Of a stretch of 64,000 nucleotides of DNA, positions 8,047 to 16,999 are shown in pieces; positions within the stretch are counted from its first letter, which is position 1; every line of letters begins with the position of its first letter. The stretch comes from Candidatus Gastranaerophilales bacterium. GTDB lineage: Bacteria; Cyanobacteriota; Vampirovibrionia; Gastranaerophilales; Gastranaerophilaceae. The DNA is taken from NCBI GenBank assembly GCA_944325885.1, contig CALVBT010000004.1:248001-312000 (forward strand), read 5' to 3'. The notes below the pieces were generated by a model. It saw only the letters and a program-made list of their open reading frames with translations, was not told the DNA's origin and searched no databases. Made by a program: the position numbers and the translations under genes.

Positions 8047-9150
8047 ATGAAAAAACTTATTAAAGCAATAGTTGTAATACTAATGATAACAGGGATGATT
8101 TCTACAGACGCAATGTCCACTATGGTGCGTATCAAAGATATTGCTCATGTAAAAGGAGTCAGAAACAACCAGCTGGTAGGTTACGGTGTCGTAGTAGGTC
8201 TGCCGGGTACAGGCGACAACTCCCGTTCTACACAAATCACAAACCAGTTGATGCTGCAAAACCTCGGAACAGTAATTGAACAATCAAACTACATCCAAAA
8301 AGGTTCATCAGCAGCCGTACTGGTAACAGCAACCGTTCCTCCATTTGCAAAAAACGGCGACCAGATTGACCTTACAGTTTCTACAATGGCCGACGCAAAG
8401 AGCCTCGAAGGCGGTGTACTTATCCAGACACAATTGAGAGCGCCCAACGGAGAAATCGTTGCAATTGGTCAGGGACCTGTTTCCGTAGGCGGTATTTCAA
8501 AAGACTCTAACGGAACAAGCACAAGAACAGCTATTACAACAACAGGCCGTGTTCCAAGAGGCGGTATTGTTGAAAGAGATATCAACACCCAAATCGGCGA
8601 TGAAAACACTCTTACTCTGCTTTTGGACAAATCAGACTACACAATGGCAACAAGAGTGGCAAATGCAATCAACAGAAACGTTACTGCAGCAAAAGCCCTC
8701 GACGGTTCAAGCATAAGAGTAGCAATTCCTGCAAAATTCAACGATGACAGAATCGCATTTCTTTCTATTCTGGAAAATATGACTGTAGACGCTGCAAAAG
8801 ACAAAGCCAGAGTCGTAGTCAACGAAAGAACAGGAACAATAGTAATAGGGAGCGAAGTAAAACTCCTGCCTGCAGCAGTTGCTCACGGAAACATAACAGT
8901 AACCGTACAGACAACAAATCAGGTATCACAGCCTGAACCATTTGCAGGCGGAACAACAACAGCCTTTGCAAACAGCGCAGTATCAGTGAACAAAGGCTCC
9001 GGCAGTCTTGTCACAATGCCTGCTAACAGCACGCTTAACGACTTAGTTCGTGCGCTCAACGCAATCGGCGTTGCTCCGATTGACCTTATATCTATCATGC
9101 AGGCTCTGAGAGAAGCAGGCAGCTTACAAGCTGAAATTCAGGTAATTTAA
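8047..9150 (+). CDS. flgI: Flagellar P-ring protein
   Basis: A 367-residue FlgI of normal size with a signal peptide (residues 1-25). Family motifs are VRIKDIAHVKGVRNNQLVGYG split as usual, GLPGTGDN, SSAAVLVTATVPPFAKNGD, and the C-terminal LNDLVRALNAIGVAP with DLISIMQALREAGSL. It forms the periplasmic P ring around the rod. Its presence with FlgH indicates a Gram-negative envelope. It is 26 bases downstream of flgH. Confidence 0.96.
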   Translation: MKKLIKAIVVILMITGMISTDAMSTMVRIKDIAHVKGVRNNQLVGYGVVVGLPGTGDNSRSTQITNQLMLQNLGTVIEQSNYIQKGSSAAVLVTATVPPFAKNGDQIDLTVSTMADAKSLEGGVLIQTQLRAPNGEIVAIGQGPVSVGGISKDSNGTSTRTAITTTGRVPRGGIVERDINTQIGDENTLTLLLDKSDYTMATRVANAINRNVTAAKALDGSSIRVAIPAKFNDDRIAFLSILENMTVDAAKDKARVVVNERTGTIVIGSEVKLLPAAVAHGNITVTVQTTNQVSQPEPFAGGTTTAFANSAVSVNKGSGSLVTMPANSTLNDLVRALNAIGVAPIDLISIMQALREAGSLQAEIQVI

Positions 9151-9167
9151 AAAAGGGAAAATTGAAA

Positions 9168-9572
9168 ATGTCTTCAATGACAACAGCAAATTTATCACCG
9201 GATGTAATCAACATAGATGTACAAACTCTGGACAATGTCAAAAGATTAAAATCTCAAAAGGCACAGTTAAAAAAGGTGTCTACCGAATTCGAAGCAATTT
9301 TTATTACAAAAATGCTTAACGAAATGGACAAAACAGTTGACAAAGAAGGCGGAATCTTTGGAAGCGACAACAAATATATGGACAAGTTCAAATCCTTTAT
9401 ATTTAACGAGGTAGGCCGCCAGATTGCACACAATCCAAACTCTACAGTCGGATTCGCAAAACAAATATACAGCCAGATGGAAAAAGCTCTTCCTGCAGAA
9501 CCGGCAGAAGAAGCCCAAGCAATACAAAATACAAAAGAAATAACACATAAAAGAGTCGATAGGGAGATATAG
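9168..9572 (+). CDS. flgJ: Short FlgJ, rod-binding domain only
   Basis: About 134 residues, matching only the N-terminal rod-cap domain of FlgJ: FEAIFITKMLNEMDKTV, GGIFGSDNKYMDKF, and NEVGRQIAHN. The C-terminal glucosaminidase domain found in enterobacterial FlgJ is absent; the separate transglycosylase at the head of this operon probably replaces it. The ATG at 9168 has an AAGGG ribosome-binding site at a good distance; a TTG at 9162 is too close. Confidence 0.85.
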   Translation: MSSMTTANLSPDVINIDVQTLDNVKRLKSQKAQLKKVSTEFEAIFITKMLNEMDKTVDKEGGIFGSDNKYMDKFKSFIFNEVGRQIAHNPNSTVGFAKQIYSQMEKALPAEPAEEAQAIQNTKEITHKRVDREI

Positions 9573-9577
9573 CGTAA

Positions 9578-9874
9578 ATGTTAGGTCAGGTAAATTCATC
9601 AAATGTAAGTGCAATACAACTTTTAAATGCAGCAAACGCATTTAAAAACAACAGGGTTTCATCCCCTATAGAACCTTCTATGGCTCGTATTCCGGAAACA
9701 AGCGATGGAACTGACCTAAACGACGACAACTCTATTTTAAAATCACAAAATGTAGACGAAATAAAAAAATATGCAAAAATGGTACAAGAAGCAGGGGAAA
9801 ACGACCTCACGGAAGAAGATATAAAATACGGACTTAGCTACGGCAGAAGCGTAATAGTAGAATACCTTGCATAA
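9578..9874 (+). CDS. Small flagellar-operon protein, candidate anti-sigma28 factor FlgM
   Basis: A 98-residue, soluble, charged protein with no confident family match by eye. The N-terminal 60 residues look disordered; the C-terminal third (VDEIKKYAKMV ... DLTEEDIKYGLSYGRSVIVEYL) forms two predicted helices arranged like the sigma-binding end of FlgM. Position between flgJ and a FlgN-like gene, just before flgK, is also where flgM is common. FlgM holds FliA inactive until hook completion. Assignment is an inference from position, size and helix pattern. Confidence 0.6.
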   Translation: MLGQVNSSNVSAIQLLNAANAFKNNRVSSPIEPSMARIPETSDGTDLNDDNSILKSQNVDEIKKYAKMVQEAGENDLTEEDIKYGLSYGRSVIVEYLA

Positions 9875-9895
9875 ACAAACTCACGGAGGAGCGCA

Positions 9896-10396
9896 ATGAC
9901 TACAGAACAGATACAATTATTGGAAAATCTTATAAATCAAGAAATTGATGAATATAAAAATATAGAAAAACTCTATGCAGACAAAAAAGAAATTCTTGTT
10001 CACTGCAAAACAGCAGAGTTATACGAAATTGACTCTCAAATCACAGACACCTACAAAAAAATCAAAAATTTGTCTTCTATGAGAAAAAATGTCACAAAAA
10101 GTATGAACATGCTGTCATTTTCTATGTCTGACATAATCAAAAAACTCAAAGAACAAGATGAAGCAGCTGCCAAAAAATTTGAAGAAAAAAAAGCAATAGT
10201 AAACGAACTGGCTCAAAAAATCTTCAACCTTGAAAAAACAAACTATGAGCTAATCAAACACGGTATGCTCGTAACAAATAAAACTCTTGAAATTTTCCTT
10301 AAAGGAATAAAACCAATCACAAAAGAATACAATCAAAAGGGCAAAAATATTGCTAAAGATCAGCTCGAAATGTCCTCTATAGTGGAAGAAGTATAA
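9896..10396 (+). CDS. FlgN-like export chaperone for hook-junction proteins
   Basis: A 166-residue, almost wholly helical coiled-coil protein with many lysines and glutamates. Length, N-terminal pattern (EQIQLLENLINQEIDEYKNI) and position directly before flgK and flgL fit FlgN, the chaperone that delivers FlgK and FlgL to the export gate. A GGAGG ribosome-binding site at 9885-9889 precedes the ATG. FlgN sequences are poorly conserved, so the name rests mainly on context. Confidence 0.7.
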   Translation: MTTEQIQLLENLINQEIDEYKNIEKLYADKKEILVHCKTAELYEIDSQITDTYKKIKNLSSMRKNVTKSMNMLSFSMSDIIKKLKEQDEAAAKKFEEKKAIVNELAQKIFNLEKTNYELIKHGMLVTNKTLEIFLKGIKPITKEYNQKGKNIAKDQLEMSSIVEEV

Positions 10397-10415
10397 ACTC
10401 AAAAGGATTAAATAA

Positions 10416-11966
10416 ATGTATACATTAAGCGGCATAATGAATATTGCACAACAATCAGTGAACAACAACCAGATTGCACTGAACGTTGTCAGCAACAACA
10501 TTGCTAACCTGAATACAGAAAACTATACAAGACAGCAGGTAGAATTTGCGGCAATACCGCCAAATACAAGCTTTAGCTGGTGTTCTTCAAACGGAAAACT
10601 GCTTATCGGACAGGGTGCAGAGATTACAGGTATAACAAACAAACGCTCTGACTGGCTGGATAATTATTTTAGACAACAAAATGCCCCAAACGGCTACTAT
10701 GACAGCATAGGCGGCATGTTGAACAACATGGACGATTTGCTAAACGATGAATTAAGTGCAAACGGTCTTCAGCAAAAGTTTTCAGACTTTTTTGCAGCCT
10801 CTCAGGCACTGAGCGGCGACCCTACAAATACCGCTTATAAAATAGCATTTATTAATGCTGCACAAAATGTTTCCGATTTCCTTAACAACATGTCCACTAC
10901 CATAAACGGCTATATGTCACAGGCAGTAGGAACTTTCGGAGATCCTGACAGTTTTGCGAGTTCTCAAATAAAATTAGAAGTGGACAGCCTGGATGAAAAA
11001 CTGCAGCAGCTTGCAGATTTAAACAACCAGATTGCCCAGACACCTACATCCAACACTCTGCTGGATCAAAGGAATGCTTTACTTGACGAACTTTCAGCAA
11101 TGATTCCGCTAAATACAACAACAAACCCTAACGGAACAGTCAATGTAATTATAGACGGACAAACCGTGGTAAAAGGCGGAGATAAAAGACTAACAGTAGA
11201 AGCTGTGCAAAGTGATGACCCGAATCATCCGGTTAATATACAGCTTGTGGATGAAGAAGGAAACATAAAAAATGCCGACATTTCAGACTCCCTGAGCAAT
11301 TGCAGTATTTCTGCTATTTTGCAGGCAGGCGACGGAGAGTCCTTTGGTTATCAATCATTACTAAACGATATAAACCAGCTTGCAGCCGCTTTTGCAGAAG
11401 AAATGAACAGAATCCAAACACAGGCGGATGCAAACGGAACACCTATGTACATAGGGCCTGACGGAACACTTGTTGAATCCACAACACCTATATTTGTAAC
11501 AAAAGACGGCTCAGGTAATTTTACGGCCGGCAACATTACAATAAATCAGGCCTTGATAGATGACCCTACACTCGTAGCAACAGCCAGACTAGACCCCAAT
11601 GCTGCAGACTTTGATGACAAAGCTGTCGGCAACACCGGCAATATGGATTTGTTTAACAATCTTGCCAAGGGAAATCTTACGGGTTTAAGTTTGTCTGACC
11701 CTCCGGGAGAAGGTATGTCCATCATGGACTTTTTATCCAGTATTGTGTCAAAAATCGGCTCCGGTATTGCTTCTATACAGAATGCCGCTGATGCCCAAGA
11801 CGCAGTAATGCAGCAGGCACAATCTCAAAGAGATGCTCTTTACGGAGTAGATTTGAATCAGGAACTGGCTGACCTGATTAAATTCCAACGCTCTTACGAG
11901 GCTTCCGCCAGAGTATTCAATACAGCCAACGAACTTATGCAAACTATTATAAGTTTAGGAACATAA
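10416..11966 (+). CDS. flgK: Flagellar hook-associated protein 1
   Basis: A 516-residue FlgK. The N-terminus has the rod/hook family motif (NVVSNNIANLNTENYTRQQV), followed by the FlgK helical region (FSDFFAASQALSGDPTN; LNNQIAQTP; LLDQRNALLDELS). The C-terminus has VDLNQELADLIKFQRSYEA and FNTANELMQTIISLG. It forms the first hook-filament junction zone. It follows the FlgN-like gene by 19 bases and precedes flgL. Confidence 0.95.
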   Translation: MYTLSGIMNIAQQSVNNNQIALNVVSNNIANLNTENYTRQQVEFAAIPPNTSFSWCSSNGKLLIGQGAEITGITNKRSDWLDNYFRQQNAPNGYYDSIGGMLNNMDDLLNDELSANGLQQKFSDFFAASQALSGDPTNTAYKIAFINAAQNVSDFLNNMSTTINGYMSQAVGTFGDPDSFASSQIKLEVDSLDEKLQQLADLNNQIAQTPTSNTLLDQRNALLDELSAMIPLNTTTNPNGTVNVIIDGQTVVKGGDKRLTVEAVQSDDPNHPVNIQLVDEEGNIKNADISDSLSNCSISAILQAGDGESFGYQSLLNDINQLAAAFAEEMNRIQTQADANGTPMYIGPDGTLVESTTPIFVTKDGSGNFTAGNITINQALIDDPTLVATARLDPNAADFDDKAVGNTGNMDLFNNLAKGNLTGLSLSDPPGEGMSIMDFLSSIVSKIGSGIASIQNAADAQDAVMQQAQSQRDALYGVDLNQELADLIKFQRSYEASARVFNTANELMQTIISLGT

Positions 11967-11988
11967 CAAATAATCATGTGAGGTAAAA

Positions 11989-12921
11989 ATGGCAATAATT
12001 ACCAGTTATTCATCTCAAAGTCTTTTGAATAATTTAACAAACCAGCAAAATAAACTCTATGAGCTTTATAACAAAATAAATACAAACCAAAAATATACGG
12101 ATATTTCCGAAAACCCAATAGCCGCAGCAGACCTGATACAAATCAACAATCAGCTGGCGCAAATAGGTGCATACGCAAGAAACATAGAAAATGCAACTAC
12201 ACAAATCAACGCACAGGACGAAGTGTTTTCACAAATCGTTGACAAAATGCAAAGAATCAACGACCTCGCAATACAAGCTGCCAACACAGCAAGCGGTGAA
12301 GAAGGTTTTAAAGCATGCAGAACAGAAATCGAACAGTTAAAAAGAAATATTATCGACCTTGCAAACACACAATATGACGGAAAATACATATTTGCCGGCA
12401 CAAATGTCACAACAAAACCCTTTGAACTTGCAGAAGACGGAACCGTAACTTACCACGGAACACCGGAAAACAACACTGCAGGATACGAACGTTCATTAGA
12501 AATTGCAGATGGTGTAAAAATAGAACTCAACAGTGCGGGCGATACTATTTTTGGCACCTATGACCCCAACGACCCGGCAAACTGCTCAGGACTTTTTGGT
12601 GCAATTGGTGAACTCGAAGCAATACTTGATGCAGAACCCATGGACAATCAGGCAGTGAGCAATCACCTTGGTGCTATTCAAGATTCTATAAAACATATCT
12701 CAGAAATCCAGTCAGTACACAGCACCACTGTATCCAAGCTGACAATGACATCTGAGCTTCTTGATAGCAATGAAATAACTCTATCATCAAGAAAAGCCGA
12801 AATTTCTGAAGTAGATATGACCTCTGCAATTTCCGAACTGGTAAAACAAAACTATGCTCTGCAAGCTTCTATGCAGGCATACACTATCATTTCCAACCAG
12901 TCATTGCTTGATTATATCTAA
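11989..12921 (+). CDS. flgL: Flagellar hook-associated protein 3
   Basis: A 310-residue flagellin-family protein. The N-terminal D0/D1 helix contains YNKINTNQKYTDISENPIAA and the D1 segment YDGKYIFAGTNVTTKPF typical of FlgL; the C-terminal helix has EVDMTSAISELVKQNYALQA. It forms the second junction layer between hook and filament. It closes the flagellar operon and is followed by a terminator. Confidence 0.93.
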   Translation: MAIITSYSSQSLLNNLTNQQNKLYELYNKINTNQKYTDISENPIAAADLIQINNQLAQIGAYARNIENATTQINAQDEVFSQIVDKMQRINDLAIQAANTASGEEGFKACRTEIEQLKRNIIDLANTQYDGKYIFAGTNVTTKPFELAEDGTVTYHGTPENNTAGYERSLEIADGVKIELNSAGDTIFGTYDPNDPANCSGLFGAIGELEAILDAEPMDNQAVSNHLGAIQDSIKHISEIQSVHSTTVSKLTMTSELLDSNEITLSSRKAEISEVDMTSAISELVKQNYALQASMQAYTIISNQSLLDYI

Positions 12922-12953
12922 ACAAAGTTTAATCTTACCATTATTTAATTTAC

Positions 12954-12994
12954 GGGCGTTACTAGGGATATTCAATAGTTTTGCCCTTTTTTTT
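12954..12994 (+). terminator. Intrinsic terminator of the flagellar operon
   Basis: GGGC at 12954-12957 pairs with GCCC at 12983-12986, with an inner ACTA/TAGT pairing, followed by a run of eight T residues. The stem is imperfect (internal mismatches), but the position after flgL and the T-tract support termination. Confidence 0.55.
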
Positions 12995-13011
12995 GCTAAA
13001 AAACAAAAAAA

Positions 13012-13473
13012 TTATCTGATTTTGATATTCCTTGCAATATCTCTGTCCATAGTTTTTTTGGCAATGGCTTCACGTTTGTCATGTAGCTGTTTACCTTTTG
13101 CAAGTGCAATCTCTACCTTTGCCCAGCCGTTTTCCAGATACACGCTCAATGGCACGATGGTATAATTTTCTTTTTTCACTTTGCCCAGCATTTTTAGGAT
13201 TTCGTTTTTGTTTAACAAAAGTTTTCTTTTTCTGTCAGCATCGTGATTAAACCTGTTGCCCTGTTCATAAGGGGTTATATGGGCGTTATAAAGCCAGGCC
13301 TCGCCGTCTTCTATTTTTGCAAAGCTGTCTTTTAAATTTATTGCGCCTTTTCTGATTGATTTAATCTCAGTGCCTGTCAAAACCAGACCCGCATTGTATT
13401 TTTCAAGGATTAAAAAATCATGAAAAGCCTTTTTATTTGTTGTGATTACTTTTCTGCCCATATATTCTAACAA
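13012..13473 (-). CDS. smpB: SsrA-binding protein
   Basis: A 153-residue SmpB with all landmarks: NKKAFHDFLILEKYNAGL, GTEIKSIRKGAINLKDSF, AWLYNAHITPYEQGN, RKRKLLLNK and the basic C-terminal tail KKTMDRDIARN. It loads tmRNA onto stalled ribosomes for trans-translation. It lies downstream of the phosphohexomutase gene, overlapping it by seven bases. No tmRNA gene was recognised in the window. Confidence 0.97.
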   Translation of the reverse strand: MLEYMGRKVITTNKKAFHDFLILEKYNAGLVLTGTEIKSIRKGAINLKDSFAKIEDGEAWLYNAHITPYEQGNRFNHDADRKRKLLLNKNEILKMLGKVKKENYTIVPLSVYLENGWAKVEIALAKGKQLHDKREAIAKKTMDRDIARNIKIR

Positions 13474-14966
13474 TATTTTTTTACTGTTTTATCAAGCAAG
13501 TTTACGAATGTATCCTCGTAATGTTTACAATTTTCTTTTGATTTTGCTTCAAATCTCAGCGTAAACACAGGCTCTGTATTGCTCTGCCTAATCATAGCAA
13601 AACCGTCTTCAAGAATGATTCTCATCCCGTCAAGAGTAATAATATCCTTTATCTTTGTTCCGAACAAGTCAGGATTTTCCTCAACGGTTTTTGACATATC
13701 TTCCAGCACGGATTTTTTAAACTCATTAGGACAGTGGAATCTGACCTCTTTTGAAGTACAAACCCCCTCGAACGGTTTTAACATATCTTCTATTTTAAAA
13801 TCAGGATTTTGCATTTTTTGTTTTGCAATAATTTCGATAATCCTGCAGCCCGCATAAATAGCATCATCAAAGCCGTAATATCTGTCTTTAAAGAAAGTAT
13901 GCCCCGACATTTCACCGGCCAGAATAGCATTTTCTTCTTTCATTTTTGATTTTATATAACCGTGGCCGGTTTTTGTCATTATAGCATTGCCGCCCATTGC
14001 GTTGATTGTGTCATACAGCACCTGTGAACATTTCACCTCTGAAACAACACAAGGATGCTCACCTCTTCTTGCAAGAGGCTCTATTATATCCTGAGCATAA
14101 ATCAAAAGCAGCTTGTCACCTGTAAGTGCATTGCCTTTTGAGTCTATAATTCCGATTCTGTCAGAATCACCGTCAAAAGCTATACCAACATCGGCATTTT
14201 CCTGCACCACTACTTTTTTTATAGTTTCCAGTGTTTTTTCATCACTCGGGTTCGGGTGGTGGTTCGGGAAAGTACCGTCAGGCTCAGTAAAAAGCTCCAC
14301 AACTTCACAGCCCAAATCCCTGTACAGCTGTGGCGCAACCACACCTGCTGTAGCATTTCCGCAATCAGTAACGACCTTTATGCCACGGCCGACAGTCGCA
14401 AACATATTAATAATATTTTCTGCATACTGTTCAATTATGTCATATTTTTTAATGATACCGTGTCTGTATGAAGATTCGGCCACGCCGACTTGGTCCATGG
14501 ACAATTTTTTAACTTCTTTTATCTGTTCTTCTGTCAGAGAACTTTTGTTAAATGTCATTTTCAATCCGTTATATTCACTTGGATTGTGGCTGGCAGTAAC
14601 TATCAATGCACCGTTGACACGGCCTTTGCTAATCACATTGGATGGAATCTGAGCAAATTCTGAATAATAACCGAGCGGTGTCGGCACCATACCTATATTC
14701 AAGACATTTGCACCTGTTGAGGTAACGCCTTTTATCAAAGAATCTGTCAAAGAAGGAGAATGTGTTCTTGCATCTCTTGCGACACTGACCCAGACATCTT
14801 TTACATCAATTTTTTCGTTTTCGGATTTATCTTTGTTCAAATTTTCCACAACAAACTTAACATAACCACGACCTGCGTAATAAAACAGTTCTTCTGTTAC
14901 GTCTTCACCGTATATTCCTCTGATATCATTTTTTCCAAAGGCTCTAAAGTCCAGTGTCTGTGCCAT
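13467..14966 (-). CDS. Phosphomannomutase/phosphoglucomutase
   Basis: A 499-residue alpha-D-phosphohexomutase. It contains the phosphoserine loop VTASHNPSEYNG, the metal-binding loop FDGDSDRIG, the sugar-binding GEMSGH loop, and the C-terminal phosphate-binding RQSNTEP. The enzyme interconverts hexose 1- and 6-phosphates for nucleotide-sugar, LPS and glycogen synthesis; the exact sugar preference cannot be read by eye. It is the first gene of a pair with smpB. Confidence 0.9.
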   Translation of the reverse strand: MAQTLDFRAFGKNDIRGIYGEDVTEELFYYAGRGYVKFVVENLNKDKSENEKIDVKDVWVSVARDARTHSPSLTDSLIKGVTSTGANVLNIGMVPTPLGYYSEFAQIPSNVISKGRVNGALIVTASHNPSEYNGLKMTFNKSSLTEEQIKEVKKLSMDQVGVAESSYRHGIIKKYDIIEQYAENIINMFATVGRGIKVVTDCGNATAGVVAPQLYRDLGCEVVELFTEPDGTFPNHHPNPSDEKTLETIKKVVVQENADVGIAFDGDSDRIGIIDSKGNALTGDKLLLIYAQDIIEPLARRGEHPCVVSEVKCSQVLYDTINAMGGNAIMTKTGHGYIKSKMKEENAILAGEMSGHTFFKDRYYGFDDAIYAGCRIIEIIAKQKMQNPDFKIEDMLKPFEGVCTSKEVRFHCPNEFKKSVLEDMSKTVEENPDLFGTKIKDIITLDGMRIILEDGFAMIRQSNTEPVFTLRFEAKSKENCKHYEDTFVNLLDKTVKKYC

Positions 14967-15097
14967 ATTATATCCTCGACAATCTTCTATTTTTTATAAA
15001 TACCGCCTGTTTATAAGGCGTTTGGTTATATAACTTTTCCATTATTTCATAAAAAACAACAAAGGTAAAATTAAGCAATATTTGTTATAATCAGGTT

Positions 15098-15973
15098 GTG
15101 AAAAACTTGTCAAAAATTTTAAATGATGAAAAAACAACAGGAAAAATTTTTCTTTTTCCTGCCATAACAGGAACAATGATTTTTATTGTCCTGCCGGTTT
15201 TCTTTTCGTTTTTTTTAAGTTTTTGCAGCTGGGATTTGTTATCTTCCATAAAATTTGTCGGATTTGAAAACTACAAAACGCTCTTAACAAGCCCTCAATT
15301 CGGAAAAATTATACAAAACACATTTGTGTTTGCAGTATCTACCTGTATTTTTTCCATAATCATTCCCCTGATACTTGCTGCCGTGCTTAACAACAAAATA
15401 AGAGGAACAGAGTTTTTTAAAACAGCATATTTTTTGCCGTTCATCACCCCTATGATTGTGATTGCAATAATCTGGGAATGGATTTTTGACCCGAACAACG
15501 GCCTTGTTAACCTTTTATTAAAAACCCACATAAACTGGCTCTACGACACACACACAGCTATGCTGGCATTGATTATTGTTTCTTCGTGGAAGTTAATCGG
15601 CTACAATATGGTCATTTTTTTAACAGGTTTTTCCGGTATAAATCAAAATATCTATGAAGCCTCAAAAATAGACGGTGCAAGCCAAATTGATACTTTTTTC
15701 AGAATAACATTGCCCCTTTTAAGCCCCACCATCTTTTTTGTTCTCATTATCACAACAATTTCTTCTTTTCAGGTATTTGATTTGATATATCTAATGACGC
15801 AGGGCGGGCCAATGGATTCTACAAACGTGCTTGTGTACTGGATTTACAAAAACGCTTTTGAATTTTTCAACATCGGACAGGCCTCTGCCGGAGCTTACAT
15901 TTTATTTTTAATTGTGCTTGTACTAACTGCTCTCCAATGGAAAATAAGAAAACTCTGGGTTTTTAATGAATAA
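15098..15973 (+). CDS. Sugar ABC transporter permease (MalF/UgpA type), orphan
   Basis: A 291-residue inner-membrane protein with about six transmembrane helices and the EAA loop EASKIDGASQID...FFRITLPLL that docks to the ATPase. It belongs to the binding-protein-dependent sugar permeases. No second permease, ATPase or binding protein is adjacent, so partners must be encoded elsewhere. The GTG start lies six bases after a TATAAT at 15086-15091, which suggests leaderless translation; no Shine-Dalgarno is visible. Its 3' end overlaps convergent gmk by 11 bases. Confidence 0.85.
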   Translation: MKNLSKILNDEKTTGKIFLFPAITGTMIFIVLPVFFSFFLSFCSWDLLSSIKFVGFENYKTLLTSPQFGKIIQNTFVFAVSTCIFSIIIPLILAAVLNNKIRGTEFFKTAYFLPFITPMIVIAIIWEWIFDPNNGLVNLLLKTHINWLYDTHTAMLALIIVSSWKLIGYNMVIFLTGFSGINQNIYEASKIDGASQIDTFFRITLPLLSPTIFFVLIITTISSFQVFDLIYLMTQGGPMDSTNVLVYWIYKNAFEFFNIGQASAGAYILFLIVLVLTALQWKIRKLWVFNE

Positions 15974-16526
15974 AACCATTGATAATCTGTTCGAGTTCTT
16001 TGAGAGCTTTGTACAAATCATCATTTACAACTTTATAATCATAATACTTTGAACACTCAATTTCTCTAAAAGCCTCATGCAACCTGCCTTGGATAGTTTC
16101 TTCATCTTCTGTGTTGCGGCCTCTTAAACGGTGTTCAAGCTCTTCTATAGAAGGCGGAAGTATAAAAATCAAAATAGACTCAGGCATTTTTTGTTTAATT
16201 TGCAAGGCGCCTTTGGTTTCTATTTCCAGTATAAGATTTTTGCCTTTGTTTAACTGCTTTTCTACCCATGCCTGTTTGGTGCCGTAGCAGTTGCCGTTAA
16301 ATTCTGCCCATTCCAAAAACTCTTTGTTTTCAACAGACTGCATAAACTCATCTTTTGAAACAAAGAAGTAATTAACTCCATCAACTTCTCCGGGGCGGGG
16401 TTTTCTTGTTGTTGCGGAAATAGACAACTCCAGCTCCGGATGCTGCAGCAACAGCTCCTTTAAAAGAGTGCCTTTGCCCACACCCGATGAACCTGATATA
16501 ACGAATAATTTTCCTGCGCCATTCAT
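15963..16526 (-). CDS. gmk: Guanylate kinase
   Basis: A 187-residue GMP kinase. The P-loop is SGSSGVGKGTLL (residues about 11-22), followed by SISATTRKPRPGEVDGVNYF (GMP-binding) and the lid region LEHRLRGRNTEDEETIQ. It phosphorylates GMP/dGMP to diphosphates. It is transcribed on minus, converging on and overlapping the ABC permease gene by 11 bases. Confidence 0.97.
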   Translation of the reverse strand: MNGAGKLFVISGSSGVGKGTLLKELLLQHPELELSISATTRKPRPGEVDGVNYFFVSKDEFMQSVENKEFLEWAEFNGNCYGTKQAWVEKQLNKGKNLILEIETKGALQIKQKMPESILIFILPPSIEELEHRLRGRNTEDEETIQGRLHEAFREIECSKYYDYKVVNDDLYKALKELEQIINGFIH

Positions 16527-16599
16527 ATTGTAAGAAATTATACATTACAAAAAAATTTTTTGCTATGTTATAAAACTTTAATAAAACATTTATTAATAC

Positions 16600-16627
16600 T
16601 TGCATAAAAGGGTTTTTGTTTTACAAT
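16600..16627 (+). promoter_or_regulatory. Promoter of the rpmI-rplT operon
   Basis: TTGCAT at 16600-16605 and TACAAT at 16622-16627 are separated by 16 bases. Transcription would start near 16634, giving a leader of about 140 bases before rpmI. Confidence 0.6.
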
Positions 16628-16634
16628 TAACATG

Positions 16635-16770
16635 CGTAAGATACACTGTGGACGGCATGTCACAGGGGTCTTGCAAGGGGTCAAAGGTCGAAAAACCAAT
16701 GACAGCCGAACAAAGTACAACAGTGCTGCGGTACAAAGTGGCCAGCCACCCGTAAGCACACGAAAGGAGA
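16635..16770 (+). promoter_or_regulatory. Structured leader of the L35-L20 operon
   Basis: The leader is more GC-rich than its surroundings and folds by eye into at least two elements: CTGT/ACAG plus GAC/GTC at 16646-16664, and a three-part arm at 16723-16758 in which GTGCT pairs with AGCAC, CGG with CCG, and an inner GTGG-CCAG-CCAC hairpin forms. L20 autoregulates this operon through leader RNA in several bacteria; that this is an L20 operator is an inference. Confidence 0.45.
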
Positions 16771-16775
16771 AAACT

Positions 16776-16985
16776 ATGCCAAAAATGAAAACACACCGCG
16801 CAGCAGCAAAACGCTACAAAGTTACTGCTTCCGGCAAAATCTTGAGACGCTCGGCAGGTACAAAACACTTGCTTCAGCACAAAGCTGTCAGCAGAAAAAG
16901 AAGACTTTCCGGTATGACAGAAGTGTCTGAAACACATTTGAATTTGATTTCAAAAGAATTGCCGTACATGAAGTATTCAAGATAA
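16776..16985 (+). CDS. rpmI: Ribosomal protein L35
   Basis: A 69-residue L35: MPKMKTHRAAAKRYKVTASG start and the KHLLQHKAVSRKRRLSG core are diagnostic. The longer reading frame beginning at 16632 runs through the leader and is not used; AAAGGAGA at 16763-16770 is the Shine-Dalgarno for the ATG at 16776. It is cotranscribed with rplT; infC, its common upstream partner elsewhere, is absent, as in cyanobacteria. Confidence 0.97.
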   Translation: MPKMKTHRAAAKRYKVTASGKILRRSAGTKHLLQHKAVSRKRRLSGMTEVSETHLNLISKELPYMKYSR

Positions 16986-16999
16986 GGAAGGGTTAAACA

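Noticed and set aside
16632-16775. N-terminal extension of the L35 gene
   Set aside because: The extension runs through a structured leader, L35 has a fixed MPKMKTH start, and a strong Shine-Dalgarno serves the downstream ATG.
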